Source of the DNA: Parus major
Taxonomy: Eukaryota; Chordata; Aves; Passeriformes; Paridae
Reading direction: 5' to 3'
Length of the DNA stretch: 64,000 bases
NCBI RefSeq assembly: GCF_001522545.3
Contig: NC_031771.1
Location: 324,005 to 388,004, forward strand
In this document: positions 50,966-63,361 of the stretch, one piece after another
Layout: each line of letters starts with the position of its first letter
Position numbering within the stretch: the stretch's first letter is position 1
Program-made: the position numbers and the translations under genes
The notes under the pieces: model-generated
Seen by the model: only the letters and a program-made list of their open reading frames with translations
What the model was told of the DNA's origin: nothing
Databases searched by the model: none

Positions 50966-53900
50966 GCCCCCCCAAAAAACCCTCTATCATTTTACTTTTA
51001 AAAACCAGCTTTTGAAAATGCAGCACGTTGAAGAGTTTCAAGAACCAGATTGCAGTTACTGATGCAGTGGTAATTTTGCCATACAGCACTAAGAGAAGTT
51101 TAGCCATTAGGGCCAGGACTGCAGGTTCCTCAAAAGCTCCTCAAAAGTGTTTTTCCCCACATGAAAAAGATCTCACTAAAAAATTGTCTAGTGATTTGAA
51201 CACAACAGGAAATTGGGGCATAAAATTACTGTAGTACATTACTTCAAACAAGGGTTTAAACACTTTTTTGTTATTGCTCAAGTTTCCAAGAGTTTATAGG
51301 AGAATCACAGCCATGTGTCTCGGATATATTTCACAACAGGCTGCAAGTGAGGGATAATTCTTCTCTGAAAAATGGTTAATAGAGGGTGAGGAATACAGAG
51401 ATGATTTTTGGAAAGGCATGAGGTGGCCAAGTCATTATAGAAAACAGCGTATTTGGAGCTAAATAAAGGATTGGTAATTTTATTCTTTCTGGAGAGAAAA
51501 TGTCAGGGTTTCTTTGGTGATGGCTGACTTGAAATGTGTTTCTTGACTTGCTCCTGGAGCATTGTGATACTTTGAAATTGGGCAGGTGATATAGGCACAG
51601 AAGTTCTGTGACTTGTCATATGTAATTCAGCTTGTTATGAAGGGATAAATATATCTACTTATATTGTCTGGTGATTTATATGGCCTGAGACATTTTTATG
51701 TTATCTTTTAAAGTTTGCTCCTGAATTTTATTTATATTTGCAACAAAGAAAATGTTTGAGTGTTGGATATTCAGTTGTGTTATTTTCCTGCTTATATTCT
51801 AAGATGAAAGAATCAAGGAAGTTGGAAGTTTGACTGCATTGTTAGTGAGACCTTTGTTCTGAATCAGCAGTTACACACCTGTAGTAATGTATTTAGTGTT
51901 GATCCTTGGTATATATTTCAGACTATAATCCTGAGATTACTTTTGGTGAGAAAAAACAGCTTTGGCAGTGACTGGGGGTTTAGTTATGTGGTTGAAAATA
52001 TAATTTTAATTATTTACATTAATTTTTTTTGAAGTGTGTTTATGCTTTAAGGCTTCTCATTCAGGTGACCCCCACATATGACTGAGCACAACACTGGCAA
52101 CAGTCTGTGGCCAATAGTCAGACAGGTAATAACGGTGCCTCTTTTTTTTTGTTGTGTGAGTTTTGATCTACTCAGAGGAGAATGCCTTAAGTTATGGAGT
52201 ATTTAGAGTTCCTAATGAAGGAAAAAACCTGTTTTAGCTGCCCTCAGAAATTTACTTTTGAAGACAAAAGGAGTAACAGAGGTTTAATTTGTAGTCAAGA
52301 TTATTTTATGTCTCCCTAGATAAATTCCCTAGAAAAATATTTATACAGCAGATTACTGCTTTCTGCAGCAATAAGTTTCCATAAATACATGAATGTATAC
52401 AGTTGTACACCACTTTGTCAGTAGCTATCCCCAAGCTAGGACTAAACCTGGCCTGGCACATCCAGGGGACACAGTGCTATGCCAAGAAGATATGAGCCCG
52501 ATTTCTTAAAGCTGTGTAAAGCCTGAATTAGAAATTACAGATTTTAAATAGCAATAAACAGCTTGGTGTTGTACAGCTCCATGTCAGTGTGCCCAGATTC
52601 TGGTTTGAGGGATAAAACATTAGTCTTTTTAGAACATATCATCATGTGTAATGGCCCAGAGCTGGTATGTCCATCTCCTCTGATTATCTGCTGCAAACTA
52701 ATGTCAGAGAGGAAAAGCAGTCAACAGAACAGAAAGGGATGCAACTTTAAAAGTTTCATATTAAGTCAAAAAATAAAAAAACCCAAACCTTTTCCATCAA
52801 GGAGGGTAATAATTTAAATGCACAAATACCTTTTTTCGGTTTTTTGTTTGGTTTTTTTTTCATTTGAAATTTCTTAAGGCTCAGTGTATTTGTATTTATT
52901 TACTCCCCCATTCCTCTCCAAGATATGCCTCTCTTCTGGAAACTTTCTGTTCCACTTCTCTAAAAAGTAGAAAAATGTCAACAACTTAAGTATCATAACT
53001 TGTTGCTCAAGGCAGGTGAGAAAGTAGCGCCAGACTTTAGGGTCCATTCTCTGCAACATATTAACAACAAATTGTAGCATAGAGATACTTGAAGTTCCTT
53101 ACATGTAGCTCAGTTAAAATAACACAGATCTCTGATTCTATAAAATTGGAATTTAAACAAGAATATTCTTATAAAGGATGGAAAATATATAGTGTAAATT
53201 TACATGGAGCATGTAAACAACATAACACTTTTGCCATTACTACTTAGATTTGCTTGTTTGGCAATGACAATTCACAAATGTATTCATAATACTGATTTGC
53301 AATATTTTCCTTAAATCCTTTTTTGTTTTGACCCAAATATGTGTCATGGAATGAAAGACTACTTAGTGTGTAGTCTTTTTCAGACACTCTTGCAGTAACC
53401 TTTATAGCTTTCATTTATGTAAGCTCTTACACTGTGCTGTGTAATAATATTGAAATTTCATAGTTTAAAAATGAGATTTTGCAATTAATTTGTCTTGCCT
53501 ATGGAAAAAAAATGGAACTAGAAATTTGGAAAAAATGTCATTAAAATACTTACTTTTTTATTTTTTCCTTTTTAATCTAGGTAGAGGGTTTTCTCCTGAT
53601 GCTGTTCCTGATGTTATTCCTGATGCAATAACATATAAAAGTGTGTGTATGTTTTGGGATGGTAAAGCTCTCTCTATAATGAATTACTGGAAGACATTTC
53701 AATGAGGTGCTTTTCACCAGCTAATTCTGGGTGCAATCATTCCCGCTAGTTTACGATTGTTAGATGAGCTGGACAGAGCTTGAGTCATCGTGGCTGTCAG
53801 ATAAACTGCTTGAGGATAAAAGGGCTTGAAGTGTGGAAGCAGAAGCACTATCCTCACTCTGCAGCCTGCCTCCATGTTTTGACGTTGCTTTCAAATACTG

Positions 53901-55462
53901 TTGGATCACTTCCAGGAGCAAAACAGTAGAACAGCTGTTCCCAATTACTCTAACTACAGTGTGTCTACAAGCACAAATGGCCAGTTTTCTAATTTGGCTC
54001 TCTAGTTTAATGAATTAGTTATTTAATAATTTGACAGGAATCCTAGTGTTGTGTTTAGCTGCTTGCTTCCATTTAATCTTCTTGTTGTAGCTATGTTCAT
54101 ACAGTCCTGCTGCAATCACTGGCTTCTATTGTAATTTATGTAGATGAGAAAGCAAAATACATTGGCAACACATAGCATATAGTTGTTAGTTTCCCTCAAA
54201 AGACCTACAAGCTGAATATATATTATTTGATAAGTTTTTTACTAACAAGATTTATCACTTAATACAGGTAGTGATACAGAATTTTGACCATCTTTTTCTT
54301 GTCTATCAGAAATTTTAAAAAATTAACATTTGAAAGACCCACATTCTACTTGCTCTTACACATTCATCTACTTGACAGGATATATTTTCAGGGGCTTCTA
54401 AAGAGTTGCAGAAATATGTTCCTGTATAAGCACCAATAGAAGCTTACCCATGCAAGTGGTGTAGAATGATGCACAGCTGTTACAGTGGAATAAGGAAGCA
54501 TCAAGATCTGCACAAATGAGAAAAAGTGCACATGCTATGAGCACACAACATAAACCTGCAAAGAAATGGTCCCAACTATATTTAAAATGCGAATAGTCAC
54601 CTATTTTCTCTCAACATTTTGCTTTTAATAAATCACCAAGAGGCCATGGTTACCAATCAACCAAAACCTTTTAATTCATAGTGCAAGATTATGAATTTCT
54701 ACAGACTCGTAAGGAGTAGTAGGAATTGAAGGATGCGGCTTGGGGAGAGTGAGGGAGAAAAACTGTTTTGAAATAAGAATTTTTTTTAAATGTCACAGTG
54801 GTATCAAAGGAAGCAGCCAATTCACATTCCTTTTGCATTGTATTGCAATGAAAACTTGTTCAGGAAGGCCCCAGTGATTCTCTGCCAACAAAAAGCCTTG
54901 AGGGAAAGTGGGGTGGGGAGGGGTGTTTATCTTTACTTAATGTCTTCTGCAGCCTGGGACTCTGGCTGGGTTCATGTTCCTCCAGTTCCATAAAGTGAGA
55001 AAAATAGAGCAGGGAAGGTGGGAGTCATGCTGTGGCTGAACAAGACTTTTACTGGACTAAGCTGGTTTGACACCATTTACTGACTGGGGACTTTGCCTGT
55101 AACATTATCAAAATTGACTTGAACCTTAGGGATTTGCAGATGAAAGATTGAAATAGGTGGGTAATATGACATCATGACTTCATGATATGTAGTTCTTGTA
55201 TTGAAGTTCACAAAATGTCATTTGAATGATGGAGCTTGAATTTAGTGTCTTTTCATTCTAGAGATAATATGAAAGATGTGCAGTGTGAAAGTCAGATTTG
55301 AGCAGGAAGCACAGAAAAGTCAATAGTAAACTGATTTATAGGCCACATTGCAATCCAAAAACAACTGAGAACTGGTTGCAACAGGGAAGAAAATTATTAA
55401 ATCAGCAACATTTTTTTTTCTCTAAAGAAAATACATAAATATAGTCTTTCTAAATATGCCAC
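50966..55462. other. Intergenic, no gene seen
   Basis: AT-rich DNA. No gene, RNA or repeat family recognised. The word cctgatg(c/t) is repeated near 53595-53625 (gatgctgttcctgatgttat). Confidence 0.5.
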
Positions 55463-55501
55463 AATACTACTACTACTATTATGACTACTATGACTACTAT
55501 G

Positions 55502-55575
<74 letters not shown>

Positions 55576-55601
55576 TACTACTACTACTACTACTACTACT
55601 A
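55463..55601. repeat. Compound trinucleotide repeat with (CTG)20
   Basis: An ACT/CTA tract with three TGACTA-type interruptions is followed by 20 uninterrupted CTG units at 55512-55571 (CAG on the minus strand), one TTG, and nine CTA units at 55575-55601. The minus-strand poly-serine frame (55397-55609) is a translation of this repeat and not a gene. Confidence 0.97.
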
Positions 55602-55789
55602 AACCACACTTAGCCAGCAGGAAAAATGAGCAATTATTCCTATAATAGAATTAGGACAAATTTTTTTATTTCCAATCTTCTGAAATAATGTGCAGAGCAT
55701 TTCAAATTCCTTTCAACTTTCTCTAGTGCTCAGTGGAAAACAAATATTGACCCCTTACCTCAAAATAACCATAAATTATGGAGGTATTC

Positions 55790-55874
55790 AAGCTCAGGCT
55801 GGATTGGGGCTATGAGTAAAGTAGTCTAGTGGAAGGTGTCCCTGCTGTCAGAGATGGAAATGGTTCATGCCTTA
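55790..55874 (+). mobile_element. CR1 LINE, 3' end fragment, apparently interrupted
   Basis: It has CR1 words ggattggggctatgagtaaa and agtctagtggaaggtgtccc, then stops shortly before the LTR at 55880. After that LTR (from about 56540) ccttccaaacctagacctt resembles the next piece of the CR1 end, which suggests the LTR landed inside the CR1. Confidence 0.8.
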
Positions 55875-55879
55875 AAAAT

Positions 55880-56536
55880 TGTTATGAGGGAGTTTTGCCC
55901 ATTATAGCAAAAACGGTATGAAAATATTAATCCATTGGATTCTATGTGTTTTGGGGGGACCATCACCACCAAGAAGACGAGCTGGAGAGGATCAATGGAA
56001 CACCACTGGGATCCATGGAGTCACCATGATATTTGCTTCAATCTGTCTCTGTCAATATCTTTCTGCCCCCCTACCTCTTTTCAATTTCTTTCTCTTTCTT
56101 TTTTCTCTCTTTTTTATCTTTGTCCCTCTAATATTTATTATCAGATAAAACCCATACAGAGCTTCTGATACACCTCATCCACCAGCCTGGGATCTCTGTT
56201 CATCCCTGCTGTTCCAGCTAAGTGTTCCTCAGACCCCTGCAAGAGCACCAGGACTGACTGCCTGAGGGGGTTTGTGAAGCAAAGCCTCTCCTCCATCCCT
56301 TCCCGTCTCAGCTGAGAAAGCTGTCACAGGGTCCCTGGTTTTGTTTTGTTGTTAATGCTGTAGTTATTGTTGTTTCTTTGCCTTAGTAAAGAACTGTTAT
56401 TCCTATCCCCAGATCTCTGCCTGAGAGCCCCTTGATTTCAAAAATTATAATAATTTGGAAGAAGGTGTTCTACATGTTTCATTCCAAGGGAGGCCCCTGC
56501 CTTCCCTGGCAGACACCTGTCTTCCAAATCTAGACC
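55880..56536 (+). mobile_element. Solo LTR, family of the 35.8-kb LTR
   Basis: It starts TGTTATGAGGGAG. From about 56161 it follows the 35848-36598 LTR closely (gatacacctcatccaccagc, agtaaagaactgttattcct, cttgatttcaaa, ggcagacacctgtcttccaa). The 5' third is diverged and includes a T/C-rich run near 56080-56135. The expected terminal CA reads CC here, and a 16-bp near-duplicate (cttccaaatctagacc and cttccaaacctagacc) sits at the end. No clean target duplication. Frames 55918-56168 are not genes. Confidence 0.8.
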
Positions 56537-56544
56537 AAACCTTC

Positions 56545-57835
56545 CAAACCTAGACCTTAATATTAAAAATATTAATATGTTAATATTGTTAAAAGGAATA
56601 GCAGGAAATGCTAAGTGAGAACATCACCTCATGTCTGTCAAAGACACCTGGAGTTTCCATGGCAGCAGGAGCAGGCAGGGTTAAAAAGGTAATATGGCCT
56701 GCTTTGCAGTCTCCAGAGCTGTAGAAATAATGCCATAAAGCATGCAACTGCTCAGAACTGGCAATGGGCTCCTCTTTAACCTGAGCTAATGCACTCCTGG
56801 AAGGAAACTATTCCCAAATGATGCCCACAGTGACCTCAGAAATTACTGGGTGAATGCAATGTCTATCAGGAGCGTGTAACATCCACACTCCACAAACTGA
56901 GATATCTGTTTCTCATGGCACAGGAAGCTCACAAAGTATGTTTTTCAGATATTTTTCTTGGTTCACCTCTTTGGATAAGAATGAGAATTCTCTCCATTGT
57001 AATAATGTTATCACCAAAGATTCATATAGAAAATATCTGACATAGCAATATAAATGAGATTGATCAGAGCCCTGAAACTAATATGGGAACTGATGCTCTA
57101 TTGACCCTCTATTTGTGTGTAAACATTGAAAGAAATTCAAGACTTATAAAAAGGAGGTAAACTTATATAATTTCAGACTAACTGGCCTTAGAAACAAGAC
57201 ATAAAGTGCAATCTAAAGAATTCTGTTGGTGAGGCTCTATATTCCTTTTTGGGTAAAAGAAAAACCCATATGGAAGTGTCACATAACAGAAATATTTCTA
57301 GAGGAATAAAATAATGAATTAGAGATACATGCTGAGGAGCTGGGAACATTTGTTTAGGAACAAACTTTTTTCTTCCAAGGTAAACACATTGTTCCAGCAA
57401 CCGTTTTCTTTTAGAATGCTAAACAAAACAAAACAAAAAAAATTACAAAAAATGAACAAAAATTATTTTGAACATGTGGACTTAATTTTGGAAAAGTTAA
57501 TTTTTATGCAATGGTAATTGGGCCACTTTCACTGATTTCAAAGCAGGGTTTACTGACCACAGTATGATCCAAAATGTGTTCAGATAATCTAAGTTTTTAT
57601 TTGACTAAGACACAAAATCATTTTTCTTGTGGCTTTAGCATAAACTTAAAGTTGTTGTACATAAAGTGCCCTTTTTATTTTCACTAGCTCTTGCTTAAAT
57701 GCATATTCAATAAAGCTGAATGTAAGAAAAAAAAAGATGAAACAGCATATCATCCAGCCATCAACTCAAGAACGTCTAACCACAATTACCCAGATAAACA
57801 GTTTAAATTCAGTTGTTATTGCTATAATTCAATCC
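56545..57835. other. Intergenic, nothing recognised
   Basis: AT-rich DNA between two LTRs with an AATATT-rich start. No gene or further repeat recognised. Confidence 0.45.
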
Positions 57836-57841
57836 TACATT

Positions 57842-58120
57842 TGTTGCCACTGGTGATGGAAAGATCACACAAACATAGGTAAAGGTGTGGTGAAAGGAAG
57901 AGAGAGTTTATTTTTCCTCCCAGTATTTACAGGCTTCTGACCACGGCCAGGGATTGGATGGTCAGGATAACACTTTCCCACTGCACTGGCCATGAGAGAT
58001 GCCCATCACAAGACGTGTAACAGAAAGAATGTACACATATCTATGTTTAGAGTTACTCTCCTGGGAAAGTCTTTAGAAAATTACGTTAGCAAGCTCAGAA
58101 GCTGAGTTTTCAGGGCAACA
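57842..58120 (-). mobile_element. ERVK-like solo LTR, 279 bp, exact 6-bp target duplication
   Basis: On the minus strand it starts TGTTGCCCTGAAAACTCAGC and ends GGCAACA. Flanks are identical TACATT at 57836-57841 and 58121-58126. It is the same family and same length as the LTR at 21055-21333, in the opposite orientation. The minus-strand AATAAA (plus-strand tttatt at 57907-57912) is conserved. Confidence 0.92.
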
Positions 58121-58126
58121 TACATT

Positions 58127-59591
58127 GGCATTTCCTTGGGAATAATTCAAATTAGGCTACAAGGGTTTTATTGGAAAATAAAGTTATTTGAATTTTAAAG
58201 ATTTATAACAATTTGTAATTATTGCCCATAATTACAAAATATTGAGAGACCGCCAGCTATTCACCACCCTTCACAGAAGTAAACAAGAACGCCGTTTATT
58301 TCTATCTTTAGAAACACCTTTTAAAGGGTTTTACAGGGTCCGCGGGCAGAGCAAGCTACTATTAGCTAATACACACAGTTTACATTTTTTCTCCTACACA
58401 CAAGAATATTGTTTTGCTTTACTCTCTCTTCTGCAGGAAGGTTTCAAGGACTTTAGTCTTTAGTATTTCAAATAATATTGACTTATTTCAAAGGCTGGTT
58501 TGTGCAGACAGGCCTTTACTAATATACAAAATGTATCAACAACAAAATATTTGTAATTACAAGAAAATTTTCAATGAAGAGCAGTTAATATTGATTTTTG
58601 AAGTTATGGATTGTATGGAGCTGCACACATATATATCACACAAAACTATCCAAAGAACTCATAGGTTAAAAACTTGATTCTTTCCTATTATAAGGAATTC
58701 TTGTGGGATTTAGTACTTCAAAGTAATAATTTCTAAGTTCTTACTAGAGGATGCTTGTTCTGTCAAAAGCAAACAAAACATCTTTCAGAAAGCCTAATAT
58801 TGCATCTGTGAAAAGTTAAGGGTAAATTTAATGACAAATTAAGATTGCATTATACTGTGCAGGATTTAGGGAAATAATTTCTAAGCCATTATCAGTTTTC
58901 TTAGGTGTGGCTACCAATATTTCACTGGACAAATTATAGAATTTAAGTTTCCCCACTGCTTCAAAAAGGAAAAGTTGTTTTCTGGGCTTTATTTTAAAAA
59001 AAGAATATCTCAAATAACAGCTTAAGTATTGATTTTTACTTTAGTCTATTAAGTAATAGGCTTTTAAATTAAGTTACATATTAAAAAAATCCCAATTTTA
59101 AAACAACATAGGTGAAATTTAATTCTCAATAGAAACACCTCAATGTATATTGTGTATACATGTATAACAGCCTAAGTTCTTGAGATTTTTGCCGTGATAT
59201 TCAACTAACAATTGAAAAAAAAACATGCATGTGATTCAGAATTAACTCATAGTGGCATGTTTCCATTGACCCCAAATGAGGAAGGAAAAACCTTGGGTTT
59301 TTTTTTTTTATTATTATTTTTTCCTGTAGACTCAAATCTGAAATAAAAGCACTTTAAGATTTTCATTCAAATCAGAAAATGTAGAGGCTAGGAAAAATGG
59401 CTTTGCCCTTTATGTACCCTGTTGTACTACTGCTGGCCTTTTGTTAAGGATTCTTTCATTATTCTCTAGTACAGATACTATATGAAACCTTAATAATTGT
59501 TAATAAAAAGGTAAAATTAATTATCCCTTCACAGTGTTGTAGTATGTTTATTCAGTTCTGTTAAAATTGTTAGTATTTCATCTGTTTGGTA
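58127..59591. other. Intergenic, nothing recognised
   Basis: AT-rich DNA with no recognised gene or repeat family. Reading frames at 58242-58677 are short and featureless. Confidence 0.45.
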
Positions 59592-60043
59592 TGTTCCTGG
59601 TTCTCCCCCATTTACTGCTTTGGTTGGTTCCATTTGTCTGTTATGTAAACCCCTCCCAGTTTTCCTGAATGTTCCCTGTTAATCACCTTTACCCTGCCCC
59701 ATCTCCCCATCCATCATCACCTCTCCTTCCACCTCCTTCCATGGATACCATCCCTTCCTCGACACGTTATTGGTTGTTATGTTGTATTCCCGCTTCTTTG
59801 TATCCCCATTGGTCCCTGACATTGTAACCTCCTCCCCTTAACCCTCCTTCCACGAGCTCCCATTGGACCCTGGACTATGCCTCCCCTGAGATAAAACCCA
59901 GTGCACAGAGGTGCTTGGGGCTCTCTTCAGTCCTGAATTCTCCCAGCCCAGACCGTTGTGCTCATCCCCTCTCCTGAATAAACCTGTTCCTGGGAAGTAC
60001 AGCTGAGAGAGTCTCCTCCTTCCTTTTGCCACCACCCATGACA
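59592..60043 (+). mobile_element. ERV 5' LTR (or LTR plus leader)
   Basis: It starts TGTTCCTGGTTCTCCCC and ends CCATGACA. It has repeated CCAAT-type boxes (ttattggttgttat, ccccattggtccctg, cccattggaccctgg), a TATA-like gagataaaaccc near 59889 and AATAAA at 59977-59982. Unlike the solo LTRs, retroviral leader-like sequence follows it. The frames on the minus strand at 59838-60200 are not genes. Confidence 0.75.
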
Positions 60044-60230
60044 CCTGATTTGGCAGAGCCCAGCAGGATTTGGTGCTCTGAAGGTTCTGCAGTGGGATTG
60101 CCTTTCCCCTGCAGTTCCCAACTCCTGGAGACTGCCCGTGCCGGAGTGGCACCGTAGAGCTAGCCCGGAGCTCTGGTGCGGCCAAGAGCAGCATCATCAC
60201 AGGATTGTCAGGTAAGATCAGAAAGACTTA
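60044..60230 (+). mobile_element. ERV leader remnant with possible primer-binding site and splice donor
   Basis: A possible primer-binding site begins TGGCAGAGCCC at 60051, seven bases after the LTR end; the tRNA is not identified. The leader is GC-rich and contains a strong splice donor, TCAG|GTAAG, with GT at 60212-60213. After about 60230 the sequence becomes ordinary AT-rich DNA and no gag frame follows, so the element is truncated. Confidence 0.5.
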
Positions 60231-62609
60231 CCTGATACATCCTTTAGATTTTGTCATACATTGCGTAACACCCGTTTTCAATTCTGTTACAACAAAATTG
60301 CCAACCTTTCCATTACGTACTGCCCAATATCAGGAAAGAACAAGCCTCTCCATGTAATATTCAGATCTATGAGAAGAGAAAGAAATTAAATCCTGTTGCT
60401 GTGCTAGTAGCATCTTGGCTTCTAAGGAGATGATGAGTGCGCCACATTTGAAAATGTCGTGTATATATTTCTGAGTAATTAGTGATACCTGTGTCAGCAC
60501 TGCTGCAGCAGAAAGCCTCATAGCTCAGGAAAACTGTGGGAAAAACACTGCACATCATATTTCTTTATAAATTCTACTAAATATGCAAGTCAGAACATTT
60601 ACTGCTTTTCTTCAAAATGTATGTACTTTTCCAAAAACAGCTCGGAAAAGCAGCTTCGAAATATCTTTTATCTTTATGAAACTCTCCTAATTACCTACTT
60701 TTCAATGTAGCTATGAAAATTTGCCAATAATGTGCTTTATTTTGGTCTGCATACCTTTATATCAATATCTTCACTATCATGTGCTGCAAATCTAACAATG
60801 TTCGAGACTATTAGACTGCTTGTTCATTCATCAGGTTAAAATTTAAATATACTACTAATACTTTTTCTCTTCTGCATGCTCTGGAATTTATTCGTTTCAT
60901 ATTTCTGTGGTATTTCCTGGAAAAGAGAGGGAAAGCTACAACACTGCAGTAACATCCTGTGTTTCTTTCTAGTTAAATATATAATATTTGTGAATAATTC
61001 GGGCTGTATGGCAAAGATCACTTTGTAACTCTGGCTTGAGAAGATAAGAGCTATATATAAGAGAAGTTCTCAGTGGCATTTTAGGATACATGCCATTGAT
61101 GGTGGTGTGTGCATGGATGGCATTTTTTTTCAATTGAGATGTCCAGAAAGTATGTTAATTTGCAATAATGCTCCAAGAAACAGTCTCTGATTTCAGCATG
61201 GACTGCAACCATGTCATAATTAATTTGTTACTGACTTGCTTCTGCTTCATCATCGTGTCCACTGTTTGAGCATTTGAATGTCCAGAGGTTTTACAAGCAA
61301 TTCTGCTCAGTGAATCTTAGGCTTATCAGCTAAAATGTTCTCACTAGATTGCTATGTGAAATGCAATATTGTTTACAACAGCTCTTCCTTGGAACCAAGA
61401 GCAGAAGGAAAAAAAAATTGATCTGGGCAAGGATCTGAAAATACCTATTATAGTCAGGACAGTGCATCCATAGGCAGTAGTTTATGATTAGGGAAAATTA
61501 ATTTCTGCACATAATAAAGAAATTTGTACCTATGAATTTTTCCCAACAGCAAGTTCCTTACAGCTAGGTACTGAAATTTCTCATGTTCCTTAAGATGTAT
61601 TACTGCTCTAGAGCTGCTGCCTGATATCATAGATTGAGACCCCTAATTAACTTATCTTCTTATTCTAATTCTTAGTCCTGTAATCAAAGAAAAACATTTC
61701 ACATTGCCTATATGACAGTAACATTTAAAAAAAGCAAGCTGAAAAATTAAACATTTGAATGTCAGATGCTCAAAACTAATGCTTGTTTTCAGTCCAAAGA
61801 TTACAAAACATAAAAGGCCATGCCAAATTCAAGTAAGTTAAAAAGTATTTTAAAACATTCTACTAGCAGAATGAGGCATTTGGTTTTAATTTTATGCATA
61901 ACCACATGTGTATTGAGCAAGACTGAATCCATCTAAATATAACAAATTAAAAAATGCAGCATTAGGGGTTTTGAGACAAAATCATGGAGCCCATGTAAAT
62001 TTTTCTTTCGGCTCTGTATGCATATCAATTCAAGCCTATCTGTATAATTTATAGTATATACCCTGGTTTTAATTTATCTAAATACAAGGTTTGTTTCATA
62101 AACATCAAAGATAATGAAAATGTGTCTTAATTAATCTGTTGGAATCTACGTGTTTATTCCATATTAACTTCCTTTATTTGTCAACCTCACACATGAGAAA
62201 TGACCTCTCCTGTGCTGTCTCTGCTTAATGTCAAAGCTGTAGGGAACAATGTTTGTAACATTAGTTGCATTCTCTCTCTGATGTTTGCCAATTAATGCTG
62301 CATCTGGAATCGGAAAACTTCAAAATGTCTTTCATTACTACCTGTCTGGATGGCAGGGAGGAAATGAAAAGAAGTTTTTTTATTCTTGTCAGATCTAGTC
62401 GTAGGATTTACTAGCAACACACCTTGTTCCCGTTACATGGAGTAGGATTATACCAAAGCTGCTAGTCTGTTTTCAGAGGAATTGTTACAATTCCTGAGAG
62501 AAATAGCTGGGAGTAATACAATTTTAGTAGAATGAATCTGTTAACAGCTGGGAAAAAAAATGGCAACAGCCAGATAGACCTGTGGTGTCATACTTAAAAT
62601 TTCAAGCAT
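60231..62609. other. Intergenic, one conserved-element candidate inside
   Basis: No gene recognised. The segment about 62100-62345 has complex, repeat-free sequence with homeodomain- and SOX-like words (cttaattaatc, gaacaatgtttgtaac, gccaattaatgc) and might be a conserved noncoding element. No alignment was possible. Confidence 0.4.
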
Positions 62610-63248
62610 TGTCTTAGTTTAGGGCAAATTAGGGAGGAAAACTCTAAATGGGGATTTCTTCAGGGAAATGGCCCCTCTCCACTAACTGATCTGGGAAAAA
62701 AAAAATAAAATTCTTGGAGAGAAGTGGAAAAAGCTGTTTATTTAACAGAAATTGAATAATATTAAATAATAAAACTTCTTGCTGTTCGATGGGATGGCAA
62801 GTCTAGGAAGAAAAGTCTTTTTCATGTGGTGCAGTTCGGCTCGCTCAGGTTCTTATCAGTCCCTCTGGCGCTGGAAAGTGCCGAGGCCCAGGCCCCGGTG
62901 GGCCACAGGCATGAGCTCCCGGGGTTTGGCTGGGTGCTCAGTCCAGAGCAGGCTTGCACAGATCCAAGAAAAGGAAAAAAACAAAGGTCCAGGGAACTCC
63001 TCTGCCTCAGCTAGCTAAAACTAACTAAAAGTCAGGGAGAAGCTCTGTCCCGCTGTCTGTCCGTGCTGCAGACACCACAGTCCAGGAGCGGGATGTGTGG
63101 GAGTGATGTTTATCCTTAACACAAACTGTGCGGTTCTTCTTCCCCTTCTCTTGCTCTCAAAGCCAGTCTTAAAGGTGCAGAACTTAATATATAACATAAA
63201 CCAGACGACTGGGGATACCAGTATCCCCAATAAAGTCACCCCAGGACA
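62610..63248 (-). mobile_element. ERVL-like 3' LTR of an edge provirus
   Basis: On the minus strand it starts TGTCCTGGGGTGACTTTAT and ends GCCCTAAACTAAGACA, 639 bp, with AATAAA (plus-strand tttatt at 62737-62742). It is the same family as the solo LTR at 36968-37637. On its upstream side (higher coordinates) it meets a polypurine tract and integrase sequence, so it is the 3' LTR of a provirus. The host flank on the left is AGCAT (62605-62609); its duplicate should lie beyond 64000. Frames at 62779-63254 are not genes. Confidence 0.88.
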
Positions 63249-63265
63249 TTCCACCCCTTATCCCC
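63249..63265 (-). other. Polypurine tract of the edge provirus
   Basis: On the minus strand ggggataaggggtggaa directly abuts the LTR start TGTCC. A purine run at this place is the primer site for plus-strand DNA synthesis in retroviruses, and it confirms the orientation and the LTR boundary. Confidence 0.8.
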
Positions 63266-63361
63266 ATATCGTCAACTTATTATCAAAATTAATATATATA
63301 TATATATTTTAACTCTACAATACATACATTATATGCAGACACGGGCATTCATTCATTATCT

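Noticed and set aside
55397..55609. Poly-serine protein on the minus strand
   Set aside because: It is a translation of the compound trinucleotide repeat.
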